Assembly (NCBI RefSeq): GCF_019207025.1
Contig: NZ_JAEEGC010000004.1
Span: 1 to 64,000, forward strand
Direction of reading: 5' to 3'
Origin: Clostridium thailandense
GTDB taxonomy: Bacteria > Bacillota > Clostridia > Clostridiales > Clostridiaceae
DNA length: 64,000 bases
The translations under genes were made by a program, and so were the position numbers. The number at the start of each line of letters is the position of its first letter. Positions within the stretch are counted from its first letter, which is position 1. The notes under the pieces were generated by a model, which made no database searches, was not told the origin of the DNA, and worked only from the letters and a program-made list of their open reading frames with translations. Shown in pieces: positions 43,998 to 52,200 of the stretch.

Positions 43998-44417
43998 TTA
44001 ATTTTTCAAGGAATTAAATTTGATTATCTGTATATAAAATATATAGATGGATACGTAATCCCAAAAGATGGTTTATACCAGTGGATTTGCGAAAAGGCAG
44101 GCAAGCTTGGTGTACTAGGTATATGTAAGGATTTCGGCAAAGATGAGTTTAATTATATGATAGGAGTCGAGGAAATCAAAGATAACCTTCCGGAAGGATA
44201 CGTTTCGGCAATTATACCAGCAGCAACTTGGGCTGTATTTGAATCAGTTGGGGCACTGCCAGAAGCTATACAAGATCTTACAAGAAGAATATTTACAGAG
44301 TGGTTGCCGTCTACAGGATATCAGCATGATTGCGCACCAGAACTTGAGGTTTATCCTTTAGGAGATTCGACTTTGCCCGATTACAGATGTTAAATTTGGA
44401 TTCCTATTAAGAAGTAA
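43998..44417 (+). pseudogene. GyrI-like / AraC effector-binding domain protein, decayed
   Basis: The open frame runs IKFDYLYIKYIDGYVIPKDG, then LGVLGICKDFGKDEFNYMIG, then YVSAIIPAATWAVFESVGAL, then STGYQHDCAPELEVYPLGD, the landmarks of GyrI-like small-molecule-binding domains. The N-terminal ~60 residues and a start are missing. At 44391 a TAA stands where the family continues: after DYRC the same frame reads IWIPIKK and then stops at 44415, so a G-to-T change (GAA to TAA) has cut the last eight residues. It is a pseudogene with two lesions. Confidence 0.75.
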
Positions 44418-44605
44418 AAGGAATTAAAATAACAAATGATATAAAATCAGAAGAAGTAGAAACATTAGATAATTTACCAGATTTCGAGATAAATGAAATT
44501 AAATTATTTGATAATATTCCAGATGATTTAACTTATCCCTTAATTCAACCATTTTTATATAAGAAAGTATTAGAATATCTTAAAAAAGGTGGGTGCAAGA
44601 ATTAA
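44411..44605 (+). pseudogene. Short unassigned gene remnant
   Basis: An open frame of 64 codons without a start codon reads TLDNLPDFEINEIKLFDNIP and ends LYKKVLEYLKKGGCKN. It is protein-like but unrecognised. It is followed directly by a perfect terminator, as a real gene end would be. Confidence 0.3.
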
Positions 44606-44627
44606 AAAATTCTTGTACCCACCTTTT
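44585..44627. terminator. Rho-independent terminator
   Basis: AAAGGTGGGTGCAAGAATT pairs with AATTCTTGTACCCACCTTT (one G-T pair). A near-identical hairpin stands at 52872-52917. It serves the remnant on the plus strand and perhaps the cyclase gene on the minus strand. Confidence 0.8.
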
Positions 44628-44666
44628 GCTTAATTTTAATACGAAATTTTCGAGTAATAATTTTTA

Positions 44667-46412
44667 TTAATAAACGATTTTATTACGGCCAGTTTTTTTG
44701 GCAGAATACATCCTTAAATCCGCAGTTTCAATTATATCTTCAATGATTGGATTTGTATCCTGTACTTCAGATGCGTCCGAAATTCCACAGCTAAATGTAA
44801 AATTAATTTGTTTTTTATTATAAATAAATACTTTTTTCCTTATATCGTTTAATATTCTTTGTATAATTACAGAGGCCTGTTCCTTATTAATATCTGTGAA
44901 TATTAATATAAATTCTTCTCCGCCATATCTACCAAGCAAATCATAGACTCTAATGCTGTTTTCAAGAATAGTAACAAATTCCTTAAGTATATAATCACCG
45001 CCAAGATGTCCATAGGTATCGTTTATTTTTTTAAAGTGATCTATGTCTACAATTGCGACTGAAAATATACTTCCGTCTCTAATGTGTTTACTCATCATAT
45101 CTTGCAGTCTTTCAAAGATATATCGTCTATTATAAATGTTTGTTAATGGATCCCGGATACAAGTTTCTTGTATCTTTTCTTCTAGTAATTTTCGTCTCGT
45201 TATATCTTCAGCAATTCCAACCCTACGAATTAAAGTGTTATCTTTATCTTTTACAACAAATGAACGAGACCATATCCAGCGAATATTTTCATCGTCACGT
45301 ATTATTCTGTATTCTAAGTTGAAATTGTCAGCATTATTTTTAAGTTCCTCTAATACTAGTTCCTTATCATCAGGATAGATACTGTCAAGAAATGAATTAG
45401 GATTCTCATATAGACTTTCACAGCTGCGATTCCATATACTTTCATATCCAGGGCTTATATAAAGCATTTCTTTATCAGTACGTATCCAAAATACTTCATC
45501 GATATTTTCTGCAAGTTGTCTAAACTTTTCTTCACTTTCTTCCAATGCCTGATGTTGTAATACTTGCTCCGTTACATCAATAAAAATAAGCATTACATGA
45601 GGTTTATTATGAATTGTAATTGGAACAAAAGCTGTATCAAGCCATATTGATTTATTGAACGATGATATCACATTTATATTTTTATAGATTGTTGTCCAAT
45701 TTTTTAAAGCAGCTTCAGCAGAATCCACAAGTCCACTTCTATGCCAACTTGGAATCAGTTTGAAATTTTGATTTAACACATTTTCAATATTCGGAGCTCC
45801 AATAATTGAGACACTAGATTGATTTGCCATGACTGCCTTGCCATTTTCCTCATAAACTATAATACCAAAGGGGGAATTATTTATAATTAAATTGTTGAAA
45901 TTATTGAGATCTTTTAATTCCTCTTGTAATTTTATTTGATTAGTGATATCTCTTGCTGCAGCATAAATAAAATTTCCAGAAGTATCTGCTATGCAGAGTA
46001 AATCAAGATTCACCGTGAAAAATTTGTCCAGCAGAGATAGTTGCTCCATTTCTTTGGTTATATCAGTAAAAAAAGTTATAAAAAACTTTTCTTTAGGTGA
46101 ATAAACATTTATTCTGTACCAGCGTTGAAATCGTTCAGAAAATCGTTCTATTTCCTTCTCACCGCCGTTTAAGGCAATATCACCATAGAAACTAATCCAA
46201 TCAAATAAATCATTATGGATCTCAGGTAGTGCATGTGTGATTCTTTTATTTAGTATATCCGAGCTATTTAATCCAGTAAATTTTTCAAAGGCCTTATTTA
46301 CTTCTATAAATTTGTAATCACAAGGTTTTCCACTCTCGTCAAGAATAATTTCATGGTAGGCATATCCAAAAGGAGAATTCATTAAAACACTCTTATACAA
46401 ATCAAAATTCAT
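44667..46412 (-). CDS. PAS-domain diguanylate cyclase
   Basis: 581 aa. Three to four PAS-type domains occupy about 1-400 (e.g. MNSPFGYAYHEIILDESGKP, FGIIVYEENGKAVMANQSSV, EVFWIRTDKEMLYISPGYES with a PAC end at RRVGIAEDITRR). The GGDEF domain (about 415-580) has an intact RYGGEEFILIF active site, so it should make cyclic di-GMP from two GTP. No membrane helix is present, so it is cytosolic and probably senses a small molecule or redox state. The ferritin-like gene lies 32 bases upstream on the same strand. Confidence 0.92.
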   Translation of the reverse strand: MNFDLYKSVLMNSPFGYAYHEIILDESGKPCDYKFIEVNKAFEKFTGLNSSDILNKRITHALPEIHNDLFDWISFYGDIALNGGEKEIERFSERFQRWYRINVYSPKEKFFITFFTDITKEMEQLSLLDKFFTVNLDLLCIADTSGNFIYAAARDITNQIKLQEELKDLNNFNNLIINNSPFGIIVYEENGKAVMANQSSVSIIGAPNIENVLNQNFKLIPSWHRSGLVDSAEAALKNWTTIYKNINVISSFNKSIWLDTAFVPITIHNKPHVMLIFIDVTEQVLQHQALEESEEKFRQLAENIDEVFWIRTDKEMLYISPGYESIWNRSCESLYENPNSFLDSIYPDDKELVLEELKNNADNFNLEYRIIRDDENIRWIWSRSFVVKDKDNTLIRRVGIAEDITRRKLLEEKIQETCIRDPLTNIYNRRYIFERLQDMMSKHIRDGSIFSVAIVDIDHFKKINDTYGHLGGDYILKEFVTILENSIRVYDLLGRYGGEEFILIFTDINKEQASVIIQRILNDIRKKVFIYNKKQINFTFSCGISDASEVQDTNPIIEDIIETADLRMYSAKKTGRNKIVY

Positions 46413-46444
46413 TTGTTTGACCTCCTTTTAAATGTTGTAGAGTT

Positions 46445-46939
46445 TTAGAATGGAGAAAATTTCTGTTCTGACCACCATTCTTCCAATAAGTTTTCATATT
46501 CTTTAGAAAATTTTTCTACATGGTTTCTTTCCCAATTTGCTAAAATACTATATAATTCTTTAGCCTTTTTCAATTCAGTATTCTTTGCAGCATCTTCATA
46601 GAATTCAACGGCGGTCTTCTCAGACTGTAGTGCAATACCTAAAACTGCTACAGCAATATTAGCACTTTTTCTATCTAGCTTATCCCAAGTAAAAATCTTA
46701 GGTGAAGGTAGTGGGTCAATCATAGCTAGGTTAAATTCATCTTCTTTATCATTCTTAATTTTATCAAATAGCGCTTTAAGCCATTCGATATGTTTCAGTT
46801 CCTCTTCTGATAAGTGTAAAAATTCATTTTTAACTTCTTCTGAAACTCCTTCTTTTTCGGCTGCTAGTTTGTAAAATTCAGCACCTTCAATTTCATTGAT
46901 GATAGCTTGTTTTATCAATTGAATTTCTTTTTTATTCAT
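46445..46939 (-). CDS. Ferritin-like (rubrerythrin-type) diiron protein
   Basis: 164-aa four-helix bundle. Two Glu/His iron-binding sets are visible: NEIEGAEFYKLAAEKEG with EEELKHIEWL, and QSEKTAVEFYEDAA with NWERNHVEKF. It lacks the C-terminal rubredoxin domain of full rubrerythrins. Such proteins reduce peroxide or store iron. AGGAGG precedes the ATG; it is probably co-transcribed with the diguanylate cyclase, linking c-di-GMP to oxidative conditions. Confidence 0.87.
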   Translation of the reverse strand: MNKKEIQLIKQAIINEIEGAEFYKLAAEKEGVSEEVKNEFLHLSEEELKHIEWLKALFDKIKNDKEDEFNLAMIDPLPSPKIFTWDKLDRKSANIAVAVLGIALQSEKTAVEFYEDAAKNTELKKAKELYSILANWERNHVEKFSKEYENLLEEWWSEQKFSPF

Positions 46940-47101
46940 ATAAAAACCTCCTAAACAATAAGAATTATTTTAAAAAAATTATTATTGTTTAGATTATATC
47001 ATTATATGTTGGAATTTTCAAATAATTTTATAATAAATAAAAATGCAACTACCTATATCCACAAGAACTGTATATATATTAAGTGAAAGGGGTTGATAAG
47101 T

Positions 47102-47326
47102 ATGGCTGCAACAGCAACAAAACTGCAGACTGCACTAGTAATTAAATATAAGGATGGTGTGGATGCCAAGGGAAAAGAAATAATAAAATCACAGAGGTTT
47201 TCAAAGGTGAAAACCACAGCAACAGAACAGGACATATATGATGTATCTGTAGAGGTTGGCAAGCTTCTTGGAAAAACTTTAGATGAAGTTGTAAGAGAAG
47301 ATCAAAGCGGAATAGTTAACGCGTAA
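47102..47326 (+). CDS. DUF1659 family protein (triplet copy 2)
   Basis: 74 aa, MAATATKLQTALVIKYKDGV to REDQSGIVNA. AAAGGGG site 9 bases before ATG 47102, as in copy 1 at 35896. In this copy a fold-back element and about 215 bases separate it from the DUF2922 gene, so co-transcription is less certain. Confidence 0.88.
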   Translation: MAATATKLQTALVIKYKDGVDAKGKEIIKSQRFSKVKTTATEQDIYDVSVEVGKLLGKTLDEVVREDQSGIVNA

Positions 47327-47342
47327 TTTAGAATTGGTGATT

Positions 47343-47413
47343 ATAGGGGAGCACCACCGATATTTAACTTATGCTCCGGTATATGTTAAATATCTGGTGC
47401 AGTTCTCTATATA
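47343..47413. repeat. Short fold-back element inside triplet copy 2
   Basis: CACCACCGATATTTAACTTA is followed by its near inverse ATATGTTAAATATCTGGTGC, forming a ~30-bp stem. The arms resemble the outer arms of the element at 25747 (ACCACCGAAAGTTAACTTAT). It is inserted between the DUF1659 and DUF2922 genes, which are 14 bases apart in copy 1. Confidence 0.7.
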
Positions 47414-47541
47414 GATCATTAATTTTAGAGCTAGATTTAGGCAGTTTACTATTTGAGTAAGTTAATGATCCATATGTAGATAAGTATGAGCAAAAGATAT
47501 CTATATATGTAAATTCCAGGTTAAAATAAGGGGGAGAAAAG

Positions 47542-47760
47542 ATGAGTAAAACATTAGTAATGAATTTTTTAAACGAGTCCGGTAAAAAGACTGCTATAAG
47601 GGTGAACAATGTGAAGGAGGATGTGACTGAAGCAGAAGTAAAGAATGCTATGGATGTAATACTCGCTAAGGGTATATTTACAACCAGCGGGGGAGACTTA
47701 AAGGCAAAGGATTCAGCAGAAGTTACTGATAAGAACAGCACTGATTTATCAGTTAAATAA
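47542..47760 (+). CDS. DUF2922 family protein (triplet copy 2)
   Basis: 72 aa, two substitutions from copy 1 (A13S, A17T). AGGGGGAG precedes the ATG. The high conservation points to recent duplication or gene conversion. Function unknown. Confidence 0.88.
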   Translation: MSKTLVMNFLNESGKKTAIRVNNVKEDVTEAEVKNAMDVILAKGIFTTSGGDLKAKDSAEVTDKNSTDLSVK

Positions 47761-47779
47761 GCTTAAAGGAAGATAGCTT

Positions 47780-47929
47780 ATGAATGATCTGTTAAACATT
47801 ATAGGTAATGTTGGATTTCCGATAGCAGTTTCTGTATATCTGCTTGTAAGATTAGAGGGCAGACTTGAAGTGTTAACGCAGAGTATAAACAATCTTTCCA
47901 ATGTAATAAATAGATCCAGTGAAAATTAA
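47780..47929 (+). CDS. YvrJ family small membrane protein (triplet copy 2)
   Basis: 49 aa, MNDLLNIIGNVGFPIAVSVY then LLVRLEGRLEVLTQSINNL, single membrane helix. It has the same AGGAAGATAG site as copy 1. A terminator follows 4 bases after the stop. Confidence 0.82.
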   Translation: MNDLLNIIGNVGFPIAVSVYLLVRLEGRLEVLTQSINNLSNVINRSSEN

Positions 47930-47933
47930 GAAT

Positions 47934-47974
47934 CAGGCATAGGAACAAGATTATTCCTATGCCTGTATTTTTTA
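47934..47974 (+). terminator. Rho-independent terminator
   Basis: CAGGCATAGGAA pairs perfectly with TTCCTATGCCTG and is followed by TATTTTTTA. Confidence 0.9.
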
Positions 47975-47979
47975 AAAAT

Positions 47980-48143
47980 TTAGTCCATGTATTGTTTGGC
48001 TTTTTCAAGCCTTTCTTTTAATTGTTGGATTTTTTCACTTTCACTTCTACCCGTTGTGAGCTGTCAATAATACTGTTAGTATACTTACTCATATCCTGGA
48101 TAGATTTTTGAATCTGACTTTTATGCAAATTGTAGTCTCTCAT
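47980..48143 (-). pseudogene. Small coiled-coil protein gene with a frameshift
   Basis: On the minus strand, ATG 48143 opens MRDYNLHKSQIQKSIQDMSK and YTNSIIDSSQRVE, then the frame stops soon; one base shifted it continues SESEKIQQLKERLEKAKQYM D and stops at 47980. A single lost base in GTAGAAGTGAAAG explains this. The intact product would be ~55 aa and helical. Function unknown. Confidence 0.45.
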
Positions 48144-48163
48144 TTTGTTATTTTACTCTAAAA

Positions 48164-49187
48164 TTAAGTATCAATCTGTACTTTTGTTGCTCCGTTTGCT
48201 CCATAGTAGTAAACCCATCCAGGAACAACGAAAACATAACCTGCATTTTCACCAGAAATCTTTGTTATATTACTGCCATCCAAATTCATTCTATACATTC
48301 CAGTGTTAGCTGCATCCCCAGGAGCCGTAACTGTGTAATATATATGATCGTTAAATACATTGATGCTGTAAACTCCGCCATTCGTATAGCTGATTGAAGC
48401 TAGCAAAGTATCTTCACTTCCATCATCTTTCATTCTATGAATACCACTAGGATCACTATAGTAAATATAATTGTCTACCGGTTGGAATTTCTGCAGAGAA
48501 GTTTTTAACATAATAGGCAGTATTTCCAACTACATTTAAGGCTTTAGCTGAGGTTTCAGCGACTTTTTTTACAGTTCCATTAGTACTTAACTGATTAAAT
48601 GCAGCTTTCTTTACATTGTAATAATATGTGTTGCCGTTATCATAGATTACAGTTCCACCATTAATTACGTTGCCGGTGAAATCAAGATCCTTTGTTGTAA
48701 GTTGCTTTACAACATTGTCTGATACTACACCTGTTCCCCCTAAAATTATTACATTGTTTGTATCTGGAGTCTTCTTAGAAACATTGTAAACAAGGCTTCT
48801 TGCTGCCTTTTCAGGAGAAGTTGAAGTTAGAACAATGAAGGAAGAATCTTTTCCCGCAAGAGCCGCACCAGATAGAGCATCTGGGAAGTTCTCACCAGAG
48901 GCTACATAAACTTTATTGGCTTCAGTTCCATTAAACCGATTTATAACGTTTAGGTTTGTTTCATATCTATCTATTCCCCAAACTCTTTCTGGAGAAGGGT
49001 AGTTCTTAGCAACATTGTCACTTATAACCCCTGAACCACCTATAATATAAGCTTTTTCAATGCTATTATCACTTAAGAATTTCTTAGTATCCTCTGAGAA
49101 AGTATCTTTATCTGTTAGTAGAATTGGCATATTCTTTTGAGCTGCTATTGGAGCAATGGATATTGAATCTGCAAAGCCTAAACCTAT
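48164..49187 (-). pseudogene. Cell-wall-binding repeat 2 / DUF5050 protein, truncated and frameshifted
   Basis: The frame from 49187 reads GFADSISIAPIAAQKNMPIL, then AYIIGGSGVISDNVAKNYPS, then GIDRYETNLNVINRFNGTEA: cell-wall-binding-repeat-2 units. No start or signal peptide remains; the gene breaks at a GCCCCAAAATAAAT junction near 49193. Near 48485 the frame shifts and continues as DUF5050 blades (YIYYSDPSGIHRMKDDGSED, MYRMNLDGSNITKISGENAG) to the stop at 48164. It is related to the intact protein at 26054. A wrecked surface protein. Confidence 0.85.
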
Positions 49188-49250
49188 AGATTATGCCCCA
49201 AAATAAATGCTCTTGTGATTTAGATTTATTACTTACTTTTTATAAAAAAG

Positions 49251-49778
49251 CTATTTAAGCAATGGAATACATTTTAAGCAGTTATCTATTTCACACTGTA
49301 TTGTCCATAACTTAGAGTCCAATATTATTCTTTCTACCTCCTCTGAGGTCATATGATGTGTGCTAATAAATAAAGTACCATCTTTCTTAATAAGGCGATA
49401 TAATTCTTTTAGAAATACATTTTTATCCTGAACCATATGAAACATGTCTATAGCAATTATTACATCTGATGCAGTATCTCTTATTTCATTAATATTCTTT
49501 ACTAACACTGTTTCTACATTTGTAAGTTGGTATTTATTAATTTTCTTCTTTACTGATTCTATTGCTAGCTCATGAATATCAACAGCATAAACCTTGCCAT
49601 TTTCACCAAGCAATTCTGATATTTTTTTAGTGTACCCACCTGATCCGCAGCCATAGTCAATTACAATATCTCCGGTTTTAATATTAAATTTATTACACTC
49701 TTCGTTGATTGGAGCAGTTATATCTCGCTGTTCCAGCATAGAAATCATAGTTTCCACTGTGAAATTATTTTCATGCAT
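49251..49778 (-). CDS. Class I SAM-dependent methyltransferase
   Basis: 175 aa. VIDYGCGSGGYTKKI is motif I of the SAM-binding Rossmann fold, VYAVDIHELAIESVKKKI motif II, and VIIAIDMFHMV the post-motif. It is UbiE/Methyltransf_25-like with unknown substrate. AAGGAGG precedes the ATG. Its upstream region holds two copies of a 40-bp element also found before the Rrf2 gene, so Rrf2 control is likely. Confidence 0.85.
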   Translation of the reverse strand: MHENNFTVETMISMLEQRDITAPINEECNKFNIKTGDIVIDYGCGSGGYTKKISELLGENGKVYAVDIHELAIESVKKKINKYQLTNVETVLVKNINEIRDTASDVIIAIDMFHMVQDKNVFLKELYRLIKKDGTLFISTHHMTSEEVERIILDSKLWTIQCEIDNCLKCIPLLK

Positions 49779-49815
49779 AAAGTTAATCCTCCTTATTTAA
49801 TTTAAGTTTCTTAAG

Positions 49816-50015
49816 TTCTTAGATAGTAAATATTTTCTTTTCTTATAAAGTACATTAAGGATGTTTTATATCCTTAATTAGAATAACAAACCCTATTAAG
49901 ATTAATTTCTGAGTTTTTAGATAGTGAATATTTTACTTTTTTATAAAATACATTAAAGATGTTTTATGTCTGTAATTAAAGTATCAAGCCCTATTAGGAC
50001 TTAATCGAAGTAATA
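49816..50015 (-). promoter_or_regulatory. Tandem ~98-bp duplication with two copies of an Rrf2-linked element
   Basis: Two imperfect tandem units start TTCTTAGATAGTAAATATTT and TTTTTAGATAGTGAATATTT, 98 bp apart. Each contains TACATTAARGATGTTTTATR (49851 and 49949), which recurs before the Rrf2 gene at 50448. They stand upstream of the methyltransferase gene and are probably operators. Confidence 0.6.
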
Positions 50016-50022
50016 TAAATGA

Positions 50023-50430
50023 CTATTCTTCATTAATTTCAAAGTTTTCTTCGTGAGCTAGTTCATATATTTTTTTGCTTTGCAGATAACCTTCCATTAG
50101 TTTCTCAGCATCTGCCATTACTTTATGAATAGGACATTTACTTTCGTTAAATTCACATTTAAATAAAGCAAAGTTTCCTTCCACTGCATTGATAATATCC
50201 ATAAAAGAAATTTCTTCTACTTTCTTACTAAAAAAATATCCACCATTTGCTCCTGAAGTTGAATCTATTATACCAGCTTTAACTAACTGAGTTAGTATCT
50301 TAGAAAGATATGTATCAGATACGTTAAAGTGCTTTGCAAGAGTATATACACTAAGTTTTTCACTTTGAGCATGTTCAATCATGAATAGAATTGTGTGCAA
50401 AGCATAATTAGTTGCTTTCGTATATTTCAA
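50023..50430 (-). CDS. Rrf2 family transcriptional regulator
   Basis: 135-aa winged helix-turn-helix regulator. YTKATNYALHTILFMIEHAQ begins it, HFNVSDTYLSKILTQLVKAG is the recognition region, and GANGGYFFSKKVEEISFMDI the wing. Two cysteines (KCEFNESKCPIHK) lie where IscR/NsrR relatives bind Fe-S, but the usual third Cys is absent; redox or metal sensing is possible. TTG start with GGTGGTGAT upstream. Probably self-regulated and controls the methyltransferase. Confidence 0.9.
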   Translation of the reverse strand: MKYTKATNYALHTILFMIEHAQSEKLSVYTLAKHFNVSDTYLSKILTQLVKAGIIDSTSGANGGYFFSKKVEEISFMDIINAVEGNFALFKCEFNESKCPIHKVMADAEKLMEGYLQSKKIYELAHEENFEINEE

Positions 50431-50447
50431 ATAATCACCACCTAAAA

Positions 50448-50502
50448 TACATTAAAGAGCTTTTATGTCTATGATTATAGTGTCAACTATGGATCTTGTC
50501 AA
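50448..50502 (-). promoter_or_regulatory. Rrf2 promoter with consensus boxes and third copy of 40-bp element
   Basis: On the minus strand TTGACA (50502-50497) and TATAAT (50479-50474) are perfect consensus boxes 17 bases apart. The conserved element (50448-50487) overlaps the -10 box and the start of transcription, suiting repression. Confidence 0.65.
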
Positions 50503-50824
50503 CAACTAAATTTATCTATAACAAGTGTTTTGTTTTTGATGGGTGGAAACCTATAAGTGCATATACAAAAACAAGTGAAAAATATATTTTAACTAATACT
50601 TAAAACCTAAGAATAAGTTATTTCCGTAAAAGTTAAAATAGCCATAAGACATAAAATAGCAAATTGTATCTTATGACTATTTTTATACGTTGCGATATCA
50701 TGTATTAGTTTTATAATATATGATTTCATTTGCTTTGCTCCAGACGGCAGGATGTTGTTCTTACTCAAGTGAGTAAGAAGAAAGAATTATGTATATCTTC
50801 AAAGATGTTGAATACCATTTAAAG
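50503..50824. other. Intergenic region with a hairpin
   Basis: About 320 bases between the Rrf2 promoter and the TetR gene end. AAAATAGCCATAAGACATA (about 50635) pairs imperfectly with TATCTTATGACTATTTTTAT (to 50685), likely the terminator of the TetR gene on the minus strand. Nothing else seen. Confidence 0.45.
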
Positions 50825-51469
50825 TTACGTTGACTTATTAATGGTATCTTTATAATGGAGTCCATCAGTAACAATTGATATCAATTTATTGAATCGACTG
50901 ATATCCAGATTATCTCTACGTTGTTCTACAGCGTGCAGAAAGCCCATCATAATATTAATTAAATCCTTTATATCTATATCTTCCCGTACCACCTTGGCCT
51001 GCTGGGCTCGGATAAGAAGAGCAGCAAATGCCGACTGAAAATCATGTAGCACATCAGAGTTTGTCATCTTGGTATTTAAGGCATCTTTTAAAGCCTTGTT
51101 GTTAAAACCATCTTCCATAATGCCTATAAAGAAATCAAAAAATGCTTTACCTGGATCCGTATTATTCACAAGGGATTTAGCTTCTTCTGTAAGCTGCTGC
51201 TTATAACTAAGATAGACTGCCTCAAGCAATGCTTCTTTGCTCGGAAAATGGCGGTATACGGTACCGATGCCTACGCCAGCTTCACGGGCAATTTCACTTA
51301 TAGGAATTGACAGACCCTTTTCTACAAAAATCTTATACGCCGCGTCTAGTATCTGCTCTCTATTCTGTTTTGCATCCGCCCGCAATGATTTTGAGTTATT
51401 GACAAGACTAGAATTACTAGGCTGTAGAGTAGTATATGCCTTGTTCACAGAGTGCTCTTTATCTATCAT
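50825..51469 (-). CDS. TetR/AcrR family transcriptional regulator
   Basis: 214 aa from ATG 51469 (GTG 51481 also possible; AAAGGTGG suits the former). After a ~30-residue leader, QNREQILDAAYKIFVEKGLS and EIAREAGVGIGTVYRHFPSK form the TetR helix-turn-helix; the rest is a helical ligand-binding domain. It is divergent from the SnoaL-like gene. Two CGGAATTATnnTTCCG palindromes lie between them, one inside the promoter spacer, so this protein almost surely represses that promoter. Confidence 0.92.
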   Translation of the reverse strand: MIDKEHSVNKAYTTLQPSNSSLVNNSKSLRADAKQNREQILDAAYKIFVEKGLSIPISEIAREAGVGIGTVYRHFPSKEALLEAVYLSYKQQLTEEAKSLVNNTDPGKAFFDFFIGIMEDGFNNKALKDALNTKMTNSDVLHDFQSAFAALLIRAQQAKVVREDIDIKDLINIMMGFLHAVEQRRDNLDISRFNKLISIVTDGLHYKDTINKST

Positions 51470-51515
51470 TGAGATAACCACCTTTCTTTTTCAATTTTAC
51501 TTGAAAAATTGAATA

Positions 51516-51571
51516 TTGACAACGGAATTATGATTCCGTATAATATCAACATAAGCGGAATTATAGTTCCG
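51516..51571 (+). promoter_or_regulatory. Consensus promoter with TetR operator in the spacer
   Basis: TTGACA (51516-51521), 17-base spacer and TATAAT (51539-51544) are perfect consensus. The palindrome CGGAATTATGATTCCG (51523-51538) fills the spacer; a second, CGGAATTATAGTTCCG (51556-51571), covers the expected transcription start. Their centres are 33 bp apart. Confidence 0.85.
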
Positions 51572-51607
51572 TTTATGTTAATCTAATTTTTAAAGGCGGT
51601 GTTTACT

Positions 51608-52063
51608 ATGAATGAAAAAAATAAAAATATGAGAAGTCCAAGAGAAATCTTTGAACTTGCACAATCTATGTTTTTAAGCAAAGACTTGAGCAGTTTTTCT
51701 GATCTATTTGCAACTGACGCTATATTTGAATTGCCATTTCATACGCAAAAATCAATGAGGTTAGTTCAGGGGAGAGAGAATATCCACAATTATCTTGCGA
51801 CGGTGCCGGTTACGCTTTTTAAACCAATAGGATATAAATCAATGACAATATATGAGACAACCGACCCTGAAGTTATTATAGCTGAGTATGACATGTATGG
51901 TGAAGTTATAGCTAACGGTAAGCCTTTTCAGAGGAGGTATCTCCAAATGTTTAAGGTTCATAATGGCGAAATTGTAACTTTGCATGACTACTGGAATCCT
52001 ATTGATACCTTCGAAATACTCGATCGCTTGCCAGAACTTTGTACTATGCTCACACAGAAATAA
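51608..52063 (+). CDS. SnoaL-like / NTF2-fold protein
   Basis: 151 aa. RSPREIFELAQSMFLSKDLS and DLFATDAIFELPFHT begin the cone-shaped NTF2 fold; HDYWNPIDTFEIL ends it. SnoaL-like proteins include small cyclases, isomerases and ligand binders; the activity here is unknown. ATG 51608 is chosen (GGCGGTG upstream). It is driven by the TetR-controlled consensus promoter, and the iron-sulfur flavoprotein gene at 52201 may be co-regulated. Confidence 0.85.
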   Translation: MNEKNKNMRSPREIFELAQSMFLSKDLSSFSDLFATDAIFELPFHTQKSMRLVQGRENIHNYLATVPVTLFKPIGYKSMTIYETTDPEVIIAEYDMYGEVIANGKPFQRRYLQMFKVHNGEIVTLHDYWNPIDTFEILDRLPELCTMLTQK

Positions 52064-52200
52064 AAGTAATCATTCTGAAAGATAATAGCATCTTTTTTAA
52101 TGACTCAGAAGGAGATATATATTACTGACTATAATTAAGCTACTCAATAAATAGTTAACTTGAATTAAGAAAACTTTGTATTTAAAAGGAGAGATATAAG

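Noticed and set aside
49816-50015. CRISPR-like tandem repeat
   Set aside because: Only two units of ~98 bp, imperfect, without spacers or cas genes; better explained as duplicated operator region.
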